From the NCBI RefSeq assembly GCF_016859285.1, contig NC_053417.1, positions 17,552,706 to 17,616,705 on the forward strand: a stretch of DNA of 64,000 nt, in the 5' to 3' direction. Source of the stretch: Xiphias gladius (Eukaryota > Chordata > Actinopteri > Istiophoriformes > Xiphiidae). Within the stretch, counting starts at the first letter, position 1. Each line of letters opens with the position of its first letter. The notes beneath the pieces are model-generated. The model was not told where the DNA came from, did no database searches, and worked only from the letters and a program-made list of their open reading frames with translations. A program made the translations under genes and the position numbers. Below, piece by piece: positions 1-25,942 of the stretch.

Positions 1-106
1 AAGCCGGAATTAAATGCCTAGATAGATTTGTAGTTTTGTTTAGTTATTCTTTGATCAGATAGTTACTAATTTAAATCACAGATTTGTCAGTTTTAGAGTA
101 TGAAAT

Positions 107-446
107 GGCTGCAACTAACAATTGTTTTCACTATCAGTTAACCTTTTGATTATTCTTTGATTAAATAATTGTTAAGTCTATAAAATGTCATGCTGAAAAT
201 GGTGAAAAAAATCCCCATCAGTTTCCTAAAGCACATGGTGATGTATTCAAATTGTTTATTTTCTCTGACCAATAGTCTGAAGCCTAAAGATATTGAATTT
301 TTTATGTAATTTAGATTAATTTAAAAAAGAGAAAAGCAGAAAATCCTCACATTTCAGATCCTGGAACCTGCAAATATTTGACATTTTTGCCTGATGAAAA
401 CAAAGTTGTTAGCAGCTAATTGACTAATTGTTTCAGCACTAGACTG
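107..446 (+). repeat. Dispersed AT-rich repeat, GGCTGCAACTAA family
   Basis: Begins GGCTGCAACTAACAATTG and ends in a rough reverse complement (TTGACTAATTGTTTCAGC). The interior contains segments (ATAAAATGTC, CCATCAGTTTCC, AAAGCA, AAAGCAGAAAAT) shared with copies at about 12.83, 42.04 and 43.26 kb. The palindromic ends suggest a non-autonomous DNA element; the family name is not assigned. Confidence 0.6.
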
Positions 447-1106
447 TATATTTTTCTAGATAAAGTTCTTGTATGGCTGCTTGTGTTTAGACAGTATTTA
501 ACTTTTGAAAACATTGGTTTCTTTAGGTAAATGAAAAAGCAGTTCTATAGAAAAACTTCATATCACTCAAAGTAAGTTATTCAAACATATATATCATATT
601 TGTTTCAGAAACTTGAGTATTTTATTGGTGATGGTTTTTAACAATTTCAAATGAAAGCAGCCCTTGTGAGGAGTGGTAGTAATGGTGTGGAAAGCAGGAT
701 GGAGCATTGGAGGAAGTGTGGGAGTGTGTTGCAGGATACCTCCTCTCATCTCCTTTAGTAAGGTTACACCTCTGGCTATCTCTTTATTTCCTGCATCTGT
801 CTGAGGCAGGCTCCAAATATTTTGACTCAGATGACTTAAAGTGTTTTGTAACAGATCAGCCTGTCAGAGCCGCCTTGCTCTCAGCGGAAGTCTGCTGGCC
901 TGTATAGTGGGTAAAGTAAACTGAGATATGATGTATGATTACAGAACTCAGCTTGATGAAATTCTGCATGAGAAGACATACTTTTTTTTTAATGCTAGAG
1001 AAAAGCACATGCACATTCTCACCTATACGCAAGCACAGTTGTGGTGTGTAGGCGACTAAAGCACAGGATGTGTGGTTCAGGTGCAGGAAGAGGAGTAGGA
1101 GCTGAA

Positions 1107-1190
1107 AGTGTGTGAGTGTGTGTGAGTGTGAGTGTGAGTGTGTGTGCGTGTGTGTGTGTGTGTGTGTGAGTGTCTGTGCGTGCGAGTGTT
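1107..1190. repeat. GT-rich imperfect microsatellite
   Basis: TG dinucleotides interrupted by GAGTG units in plcg1 intron 1. Confidence 0.85.
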
Positions 1191-2638
1191 TGTGCTTAGC
1201 AGGAACTGGTAGGAACCTGTTAAGCTACTTTATAGCCTAAGCCAAAGTTTATGAATGTTTCCAACTGCTCATTTAGGGGCTCAAGACAAAATTTCCACCA
1301 GCTCTTTTTTTCAGTATAATTCCTAAAGATAAACGATGAAGCAATCTTTGCAGTGTTTTGTTTGTTTTTTTTGAACATTTGAGTGTAGGGGAAATTGGAT
1401 TATCTTGTGAGGCAGTGTTGTTAAATGGCAAATCAGTGTTATATTCACTGTCTCATACCCTTTATACTGTAAACCATTAAAACCATTACAAGCACTCTTA
1501 AAGTCACACACCTACCCAAATACAATATGTCTGCGATGGTTTTGAAATCTCTGTTGTACAGACCCGACTAGTCCCATCACAAACTGGTTTGTGCCAATGG
1601 CTAAAGGTGTCTCATTTGCAGATTGCTAAATGGTGGTTTTGGTTGATTTCAGTGGTAAAAGGGGAAACTGAGGTTAATTTGTGGTTGGTAACTTCATCAT
1701 CATCTTCATATGAAATCCATATCTAGCTTACTGTCTACTCTTTGTCTGTACTAGAAGTGTATTGACATGTGGTTCATGTCCCAGCCTGTTTTATGTGGTC
1801 AGAGGGCTTAAACCTCATACGTGCTTGTTTGTCGGTCTCTATAATGGAAGGTTATTGTTAGAATGGAGGCAAAAAACCAGATTTATTATATTAAATTGTG
1901 AATAAATTACACTATGAAACGCTTCTGACAAGGGTTTGAAGCTAATTCAGTGTTATTATTTATGGATTTTGAGTAATTTCATGAAGACATGGTCATGTTA
2001 TCTTTTTACAAAATTCCATCGTCCAAATTAATATCTCCCAGTTAATTATGACTAAAAACATGAGTTATTGAAGATTTTATTGACAAGTTTTATCTGATGT
2101 AAAGCATGACTGTTGAACATCAAACTGGTAGTGATTATGTCCTTGTAAAAGGTGTAGATTATTTAGTATTCTTGCTCAACTTTTTTGCACATTTAGGCCA
2201 AAAAAATATAGTTGTTTCATGTTTTAGTTGTTTTGAGTCTGCCAAAAAAAATTCTTGGTACAGTTTTATACCTGCGGAATGTGTATACAGTTGACCTTAT
2301 AGTGTGCACACAATTTTATATTCAAGGGAAAAACAGTGTTGCTCGCTCGTTGAATGTAGATAAAAATGTAAGTTCCGAGAATCAATTCTGAGAGCCATTG
2401 TACGCAACATACGTGCATATTGATTGGAAGATGATTCTGACTATTCTGGACTCTGTGAAATGAAATCGAATTGAATTGTGAGATCAGTGCCAATATCCAG
2501 CTTTATTATTCAAAAAATAATCAGAATCATGAACATCATTTTATGAATAAGTTGATTTTGACTTTTTTCATCCAGCTCTTATGGGAAAATGGTGGTTCCC
2601 TGCTTTGCTGACTGTTGTATGTGTGTCTGTCTCCCCAG

Positions 2639-17892
<15,254 letters not shown>

Positions 17893-20800
17893 GTCCAAGC
17901 CAATCAGGACGCATTTCTGTTGCACCCCGCCCCCCGCCCCCCCTCACCCAGTCGCCTCTCCCTGTACTGATGATGTCACTGACTGCTGTGAACACTGTTT
18001 CCATGGAAACGCCCACCACCGCTTTGGCCTACATTTCAGGCAGCTCTCCCTCCCTCAATTCTCCAACACCCACCCCTCTCTCTCCCTCTCTCCCCTCCCT
18101 GCCGCCCAGCCTCCCCGCCACAAGCCTGACGAGAAGTAGGGACTCGGACATAAGAGGAAGGGGGTGGGCGCCGAGAGGAAGAAGACCGCTGCGGACAGGA
18201 AGAAGAGACGGACATTCAGGGGAGAACAAAAACCAGGCTGAACAAGTTCCCGCTCTGGACTGGTCGTTTTGCGCGGCGGGTTGTCCTCTCTTGTGTGTTA
18301 GGTGTGCACAACAGCTGCTTAGTTTGGAGGCTAAGAGGAGGGAAAGAGAGAGCTCTAAAAGATATGAGTTTGAAACTGTTTCCAGGTTAAGTTTCTTTGC
18401 GCTTCTCTATTTGGCGTATATGAATATATATATTTATTCCTGCAATGCTGTTGGCCAGAGAACAGCAGCAGCTGACCTGCTCTCAAAGAGCTCCTGTCTC
18501 CATGTTTTTAATTATTATAATTATTTAAACCTTTAAACATTCATAATGTGATTATTTTTTTCCTTTTTTTTTTAATGTATATGGTATATGTGTAAAACAC
18601 GAGGGCTCTCTACGGCTATTTTTAATGTCTCTCTCTTCTCTGCTTTGTGGAGGAACGCGTCTCCTGTCTAACACCCTAATCCTGGAGGGATATTTAATTC
18701 TTTTTTTGGAGGCATCAGGAAGAAGTCATAACCTGTTTGTGTTGGAAGCAGTGCGAGAGAAGGCAGCATCATGTCATGTCTGCACACACAAACACACACA
18801 GCCAGGCTTTTTTTTTTTCTTTTTTCTTTTTTAATTTCTAACTTACATTCCAGAAAACTGCACATCATTCCATTTTCCTGCATTGCAGGCGCCTTTACAA
18901 GCCAGTCTGACACATTGAAACATTTGTCTCCCTCACTGAAAGTCTTACTCATCAGTGATCATGTCTTTAGCGAATCGAACGCCTCACTGTGTGATAAAGC
19001 GGGACCAGGGGTACATGTTGACTCTAAGAGGGGTTGTGTTCTGAGTCTTGAAAGGTAATTGTGCTCAAAACTGTCTTTTTTTGTTTTTGTTTTTTTCCTC
19101 ACTTTCAGGTTTTTGCTTTTAGCATCTTCCCCTACGTTTACGGGCGCTTGTTTTAATGGCAGCGCAGTTGTTCAGTTGTTGTCAATCAAGGGATAGTTCA
19201 CAGGGCTGCAAGCTAAAACAATTCTGCTGGATAATGTGATCAATTTTTGGAATACCGAAGTGGTTTGAGGAACACAATTATGTACTTGCATTTTAAAACA
19301 TTTTTCATTCGAAACGGAACATGGTAAATGTTTCAATTTTGTCTGTATACATTGAATGCTGTAATTATAGAAACTGGCGATGGGGATTGTAGTACAATTA
19401 CATGTTTAACTGTGCAGTCCTGTGTTCCCAGGATTTATATTTGAATGTTTTGGAACTGTGGATCTTTTTACCGACATTTCAAGTCTTAATACAAAATGAT
19501 GGCCCATTTATTCAGTGTTTTAATTTTTGTTGCCAGTGGCTGTAACTGTAACTGACACAACTCTGTCAGTCTTTTAATTCAGTGTTTTTTAGAAGTATGT
19601 TTTGGTACCAACAGACGTCTCCTCCGACGTGGTTTTGAGGTCCTAAGCAAAGGGGTTCTACTGCGACCAGCTTGTTGTAGTTTTAATTTAACATCTGTAA
19701 AATAGGAGTTTCCCATGTTTGAATGAGAAAAGAAATTCAGTATTGTTGACAAATGGTGAGAAAGTTAGAAGGTTTGCATTGCCAGAGTAAGACAAAAAGA
19801 AATCATTCTATATTGTGCTGTTATGTTCTGCAGCACCACACAGACATAAGGGACCTTTTGTGTTTGTGCGGCCATGATGTTCTGGTGAGCTTTGTGAAAG
19901 CATTAAGCTGCTTACCAGAAAACCTGTGGGGATTTTAAGTCACACTGCCATGAGATACAGTTAAAATGCCACTGCCCATGAATTTATGCATGATGAAATG
20001 TGCAAAAATGGAGACTTTGTGTAAACAACCGGCTCAAAGTAAATGCTACACCTCACAATCCATCTTTCCCAACTTTAGATCCTCATTCTGGCTTCTACTA
20101 ATACATGTTAATCTAACTTGGCATTAAGACTTCTCTTGAGGTAAATGTTGGTGCCCTTAAATGTGCGGAGAGTTGTCATTTCCTGCGCTTGTGGTGTGAG
20201 TGTCTGTTTGGGAGGAACGGGCCAAGTCTAAGCTTCAGCCCTTGTTGTAGATTTGTTTCCATGGCTGATGTGTGACAAAGGTGCCTGGGGCGTAGAGTTC
20301 TGGGCCTTCAGTGGGCCCATATAACCGATGGTGTTATCTTTCCAGGTTTGTATTAAACAGTGTTCTCTGTTTGTATGTGATGACTATACGATGTAAACTC
20401 AGTATTCTTGCTCAGTGTTTGACCACTGAGAAACACCTAAGCCATATGGTATGATTTAAGGTAAAAGCAGGGACAGGAGTGAATACTTGAGGTCTCACTG
20501 AATATTTTTGGCATCTTTTTTGTGATTGCATGCCAATATTAATCCCAAAGCTCCTCCATATTACATTTGTTTTTCCTCCAGTGGTTGATGAATGGTCTTT
20601 GCGGAGAGCTCTCCCTCCAATGCTGCATTTCTCTTATTGCTGACCTGTCTGCTAGCGTCTTTGTGCCTCCGTCTGCTTACACATCACATTAAAGCCACAT
20701 CATTCACCTGCCCTGCTGGGCTTAAAGCACCTGCACAGCCATGGTACACCCACACAGGTGTTGTCACTCATTTTGACTGGTTGGACCTCCTCTCAGCACT

Positions 20801-21140
20801 GTGTGAGCACGGACCATGGACCATGTTTGATTGACATGTCCCTGACTCTCCTGTTTGGTTTGTTGTACTCTTTATCGGGGGACAATAAACTGTAAAGAGG
20901 TCAAATCAAACAGAATAACCAGGAATACCTGTTGTTGGTGTACAGGGCCCTTACGTGTCATTTGTTATCGCCTTTTTTTTTTTTCCTCCAACCTCGTCTG
21001 TTTTGTTACTGACAGTCTCATTTACAGTCGTCTTTCTGTAATGTGCCTAAACTATGGAGAGGAAAAGTATTCATTTTAATTTTGCCTTTCATATGAAACA
21101 TATTCAAGCCTGAAAAGTAAATAAAATACTTACTACTTTA
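17893..21140 (+). other. plcg1: plcg1 3' untranslated region (proposed extent)
   Basis: After the stop codon there is about 3.2 kb without supported coding sequence. Two canonical AATAAA signals lie at 20884-20889 and 21120-21125; the second, in an AT-rich setting, is taken as the distal polyadenylation site. The sequence includes T-rich runs near 18552, 18809 and 19077. The extent is inferred from signals only; an earlier site is possible. Confidence 0.5.
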
Positions 21141-21409
21141 TACTACATTGTCTTATTTTCTTTGCCTTAAAATGCGATTTAATGTAATTCAGTCAGGTGC
21201 GTTTGTTTTGAGACAAACTTTGTTGAATACGGCATATAGAACTGGTTTCATTAGCTTCAGATGCAGCACCACAGGAAGAGAATACTGAAGTTTCGGTCTC
21301 AGATGTGTTAACAACAGCTTGAGAGTAGGTGGACTGAACTGTTGCAGTATTAAAATAATAAGCTGTGAGAGAATTTTCATGCAGAAATGTCAAATATTCC
21401 TCGGTTCCA

Positions 21410-21690
21410 GCTTCTCTATTGTGAGGATTTGCTGGGGTTTTTCTGTCTTAGGTTATTAACCGGAATATCTTTGGGTTCTGGACTGTTGGTCGGACAAAAC
21501 AAGCAATCACTTTAGGCTTTAGGAAAGAATGTTGGCCATTTTTTGCTATAAATTAGGAAAGAGCGAGAGATAATAACATGCAACAATGTTTCCCAGGTGG
21601 GCTCAAATGGGGACCTCCAAACCCCACACCACCAAGGCAGGATAAATCAAGGATAAATCGAGAAAATAATCAGCTGATGAATAAATAAAT
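21410..21690 (-). repeat. Degraded dispersed repeat, GGCTGCAACTAA family
   Basis: Shares GGTTCTGGACTGTTGGTCGG and ACAAAACAAGCAATCA with the copy at 12.83 kb and ends in GAAAATAATCAGCTGATGAA. The start is unclear and the interior rearranged. Confidence 0.4.
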
Positions 21691-22019
21691 TTTTTTTTTA
21701 AAAAAGCATCATTTTTAGTTAATGGGCAACATCAGGCAGAAGTAATAAAAATTTTAGTACCACCACCCTCCTACACCAGGGGTCAGCAATCAAGTTCAAC
21801 CATTGGCCAGTTTTATTCAGCATTGTTCATTGTGGGGCCATCGTTTTACATGTGCAGTGGAAAAAATGGCCTGTACGTTTTTAATGTTTCGTTTCTTTTA
21901 ATGAATCTAATTGATTTAGGAAACAGTTTTTTAAACATTGTAACCGAGGAGAGATACACGTTTTCCTCTGGGTGAGCAGCTTATGTTAATATTAATTTGT
22001 CAAAAAAAAAAACTTAAAC

Positions 22020-22740
22020 GTGAATATAGACTCTGAGCACTTCATTAGGAACATCTGCCCACCTGCTTGTTCATGCAGTTACCCAATCAGCCAATCATGT
22101 GGCAGCAGTGCAATACATAAAATCCTGCTGTTAAAAGGTCAGAAGCTTCAGTTAATGTTCACGTCAAACATCAGAATTGGGAAAGCATGGCGTGATTGTT
22201 GGCGCCTGAAGGAATTGGTTTGAGTTTCTGAAACTGCAGATCTCCTGAGATTTTCACACACAACAGTCTCTATAGAGTTTACTCAGAATGGTGTGAAAAA
22301 CAAAACATTCAGCGTGCAGCAGTTCTGAGGACGGAAACACCTTGATAGAATAGTGAGTCGGCGCTGACAGAAAAGCTACAGTAACTCAGATAACCACCCT
22401 TCAAAACTGTGGTGAGCAGAGAAGAATCTCAAAATGCGCAACACGTCGAACGTTGAGGGGGATGGACCGCAACTGCAAAAGACCACGTCGGGTTCCACTC
22501 CTGTCAGCAAGGAGCAGAAATCTGAGGCTGCGGGGGACACAAGCTCACCAAAACAAAAAAACGTAGCCTGGTCCGATGAATCTGGATTTCTGCTGTGGCA
22601 GCAGATGGTAGGGTCAGAATTTAGAGTCAATAGCATTAACTCACGGACCAACCTGCTTTCTGTCAGCAGTCCAGGCTGGTGGTGGAATGGTGTGGGGATG
22701 TTTTCTTGGCACACTTCGGCCCCCCCCCCATCTGTAAACA
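22020..22740 (+). mobile_element. Tc1-like DNA transposon relic, 5' part with decayed transposase
   Basis: Begins near CATTAGGAACATCTGCCC and contains CAGCCAATCATGTGGCAGCA, then transposase-derived sequence recognisable in pieces: TTTCACACACAACAGTCTC, GCTACAGTAACTCAGATAAC, CCACGTCGGGTTCCACTCCT, GCCTGGTCCGATGAATCTGG and GTGGAATGGTGTGGGGATG. These match, from memory, a Tc1/mariner family very abundant in teleosts. Frame is lost several times, internal segments are deleted, and the 3' part beyond the catalytic middle is missing, so it is dead. Confidence 0.8.
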
Positions 22741-24139
22741 GTATGTAACAAGGTCGTGTTTATTGGGAATTACACGAGCCTTGTATTTACATTGACATCT
22801 ACTCTAGATTTATGAGTAATTATGTAGAAGTCGTTCCATATTTTTCTGATTATCAACAAATCCCTTGGAAAAGACCAACTTTTTTAGTCTGTCTCTCAAT
22901 ATTTTCAGATTTCCCTACCCTGTCTGTGGCGATCAAACCGTAGCCAGTTCAAGTCAAATTTTATTTAAAGTGAACTACAGTGCCCATGTTCATTGTACTA
23001 AAAAGGAACATGTCACAGTGCGACAGTGTGTGCTACACAGGCGAGACTTGTTAGTGGGATCAATTTATTGTTGGTTAGGACTTTTTAATGGGATTTGTTG
23101 AAAAGAAAAATGCAGAATAAAACCAGTGTCATCCTTTAAACACCATGTGGAGGACCTTACTTAGGAGAACTCATAGGAAAATGACGGTCGGAGCCAGAAA
23201 TTTATTACATTCTTTTTATTCTGCAAATACCATCTGTAAAAATTATACATCAAGCCTAAGTATGGAACTCTGATAAAAGTTCACAGTTCTTTTACAGTCA
23301 AATTTATTTCATAAGAAAGTTCCATAAAAACAAATGTACGTACACGTCAGTGACGTAAAGAAGAAGCACTTGATGCTACAACACAAACCAAATTCCGTAT
23401 AGTCTAATATGTTGTGTCATCTTTTTTTGTTTTAGACACAGCAGGGTGCTTGCCCTCTTTGGATAAAACAATTACAGACGTTTTCCCATACTGAACAATT
23501 TTCTGTTCTATTTAACCAAAGAGTATGTACAGGTAAGAAATGAAAAGTGAGCACAAAGATGTCCAAAAATAACTTCAAGACAGGATCAAATGAACATCAG
23601 TGCTGTGTTTCACATCAGATGCCATGAACAGCCTAGCTATCACGCTTAGGGTAAGCTGCAAGCATAAAGTCAAAGTGTGAGAGTGCATGGTGGAGGATAA
23701 AGGGGTTTAAAAAATGACACATTGGAAAAAGGAAGGTTCTTTTGATTTACTTTAAGGCGTAGGCAAGCACCCTGTAGCAGAGAGCTGCGCAGTTTTTAGT
23801 ACCCAAAACAAACTATGAACAGTATCTCAGCACTCTGCCGATCCTCGTCTGAGGCTTGACTTGGTCTGTAGCTGTCCAAACCCAACCAAGGGAGGTCTCA
23901 ACCACACTTCTCCCTTTTTTCCTCCTCTTCTTCTTCCTCTACTTCTACCCTCAACCCCCCCCATTCTCGCAAACACGTCAGAAAAACGCCTCGCCCCTCC
24001 CTCCACTTCAGTTTGTACTGGAACTTCCTTCTGAAGGGAAAATGGCGGACGGGAGGATATTGGAGAAGGGTGTGTGTGCGTGTGTGTGTGTGTGTAGCAG
24101 AGGGTTAGACAAAACAGGAGGAGAGCAGGGAGAGTGGAT

Positions 24140-24190
24140 GGGTGGGTGGGTGGTTGGATGGATGGATGGATGGATGGAGGGGGGGGGGTT
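24140..24190. repeat. GGAT/GGGT tandem tract with G run
   Basis: Repeated GGGTGGGTGG then GGATGGATGG units ending in a run of nine or ten G, in the proposed zhx3 3' UTR. Confidence 0.85.
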
Positions 24191-25483
24191 AGTAGCTTCA
24201 GCATCCATCTCACGTAGTGGGGGGAGGTCATGCCTACCTCTAGGGGTGTGAGCGAGAAGGAGAGAGAGAGAGGGAGGGATGGATGGGGATGGTTTCAAGG
24301 TCCATTTCCATCCAGTGATCCTGTTACAACCGCATCTGCCATCTTTTACTCAGACTCCCAACACAAAGACCACCTGCGTTGTGAACTGCATCCTCAGACA
24401 AAAGGCCTCTTCAGTCGGTTCCTGTAGTAATTTAAAAAAAAGAAAAAAAAAAAAAAAGAAATTAAAAATCCATCAGCCAGACAACACACTCCAGAAAAAC
24501 ATGTATAAATTTCCCTCAAGATTATAAGGTGCACTGGTATAAGACGTGTATTTGTCTGAAATAAATACCTTTCGCAGCATGCCTCATCACTCATAATTAT
24601 GATCATTGTGTTTTTCTATGTTCCACCTTAACACTTCTGTGTCACCTGAGAGACAATTACACACATTACTGTGGTGATTCATCCCGATTTATCACCATTT
24701 AACAACCAGTATCAGCCAACTAGATAATTCCTTCTTAAGCCTAAATACTTATCCCTACGTTATTTTACTTTGTTTTATAACAGGTTATTTTTCAAGCAAA
24801 ATTGTCAAAAATGATCTAATTCTAGCTTCTGAAATGTGACGATTTACTGATTTTCTTTGTCATGTGCAATCTTGCGCAATAACACATTACTTAATAACAC
24901 CTTACAGTAATGTGATTACTTTTTTCAGTCATGAGTAGTGTAAGGGATAACAATTTGAAATTCAGTAGTTACAGTACAGTTATGAATCCCAGTAAGGCTC
25001 CATTACCTTGACATCTGGGGGTCGGCTTATTCACTGTCTTACCAGCAGTTTAATTGAAGGTTGATATCAGTTTGGTCTGTCTGTGGTCAGTGGGCATACT
25101 GGTCCATGATATGGTTGAGGTGCGGGGTAGGTGGTAGCCTCTACCAAAAGAGGAGAAATGCAACTCCGCGTAATTCCAAAGTTGTCGTCTTTAAAATTTT
25201 CTTGCCTGGCTAATGTGGCAAATGATAGCCACAGGTACATGTACATTCAGGAGTCACCTCGTTCTTGGAGGATGTATAATTGCACAGCTGAGTTTGGATC
25301 TTCTGGAGAGCTGTGTGCAGTCACAGAGGCTAAGCGAGCTGCTGGGTGATCAGTAAAACCCTTCAAATTGCTGCCTGCTCATTAAACTGCAATGTCCTGT
25401 CTTCCGTTTCATGTAATAAATACAGACGATGCGACATGTGGGTGGAGAGGATTTGGAGTTCTTTAAAAGGCACCTTTGATGGA

Positions 25484-25562
25484 TTTTTTTTTTTTTTAAT
25501 TTAATAGATTAATTAAAAAATAAGCAGCAGATTAATAGTTAATAATGAAAATAACAGCCCTA
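25484..25562 (-). repeat. Fragment of the GGCTGCAACTAA repeat family
   Basis: T run, then TAGATTAATTAAAAAATAAG and AATAACAGCCCTAT, resembling the terminal part of the family seen at 12.83 and 42.04 kb. Short and uncertain. Confidence 0.35.
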
Positions 25563-25642
25563 TTCTGGTTACAGTGTGTAATACCCTGCGTAGTCAATCT
25601 TAAGGGGACTTAAATATTGTACGTATCACGCCTAAGACTACT

Positions 25643-25942
25643 CTAGACATGAAGACTACCTTTAGTAGGATTCACAGTCTCGTCAGCGTTGGCCTCCTCT
25701 GCTTCTGTTGCGACACCACACATCGACTGCTCCATTTTCTCCTCTGTTCCTCCTCCCGGCTGCGACTCCAGAGGGGAGGATCCTGCTGTTCCTGGTTCAG
25801 CTGCCACGCCTGGTGCTACTGGTCTTGGTCCTGTCACGTGAGCAGCAGCAGTTTCTTCCATCTGGGGCAAAGACGCGTTGGTAGAGAACCAATGTCGCAC
25901 CAAGTCCGCTGTTAAACCACTGGCCTGAGCCAGTTCCTGCAA
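25643..25942 (-). CDS. zhx3: zhx3 last coding exon: end of HD5 and C-terminus
   Basis: Starts LQELAQASGLTADLVRHWFS, the recognition-helix half of HD5, and ends in a low-complexity tail with stop TAG at 25643-25645. The intron before it (25943-27429) holds a MITE and A/T runs. Confidence 0.85.
   Translation of the reverse strand: MQELAQASGLTADLVRHWFSTNASLPQMEETAAAHVTGPRPVAPGVAAEPGTAGSSPLESQPGGGTEEKMEQSMCGVATEAEEANADETVNPTKGSLHV

Larger units (their letters stand above)
1..2638 (+). other. plcg1: plcg1 intron 1 (3' part)
   Basis: No coding sequence is supported here. The stretch ends in an acceptor (CTCCCCAG at 2631-2638). It holds a dispersed repeat at 107-446 and a GT-rich tract near 1107-1190. 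Exon 1 with the start codon was looked for and not found, so it must lie upstream of base 1. Confidence 0.7.
21126..23195. other. plcg1-zhx3 convergent intergenic region
   Basis: Lies between the distal plcg1 polyadenylation signal (21120-21125) and the proposed zhx3 signals (23201-23220, - strand). It holds a degraded copy of the GGCTGCAACTAA family (about 21.41-21.69 kb), a Tc1-like relic (about 22.02-22.74 kb) and a fragment AAGTCAAATTTTATTTAAAG near 22951. No gene is supported. Confidence 0.6.
23201..25642 (-). other. zhx3: zhx3 3' untranslated region (proposed extent)
   Basis: On the - strand, two AATAAA signals lie at 23215-23220 and 23201-23206 in AT-rich sequence about 2.4 kb past the stop. 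No coding sequence is supported between. The region contains CT/GA-rich and GGAT tandem tracts (23.9-24.3 kb) and a repeat tail near 25.5 kb. Long 3' UTRs are usual for ZHX genes; the extent rests on the signals alone. Confidence 0.5.
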
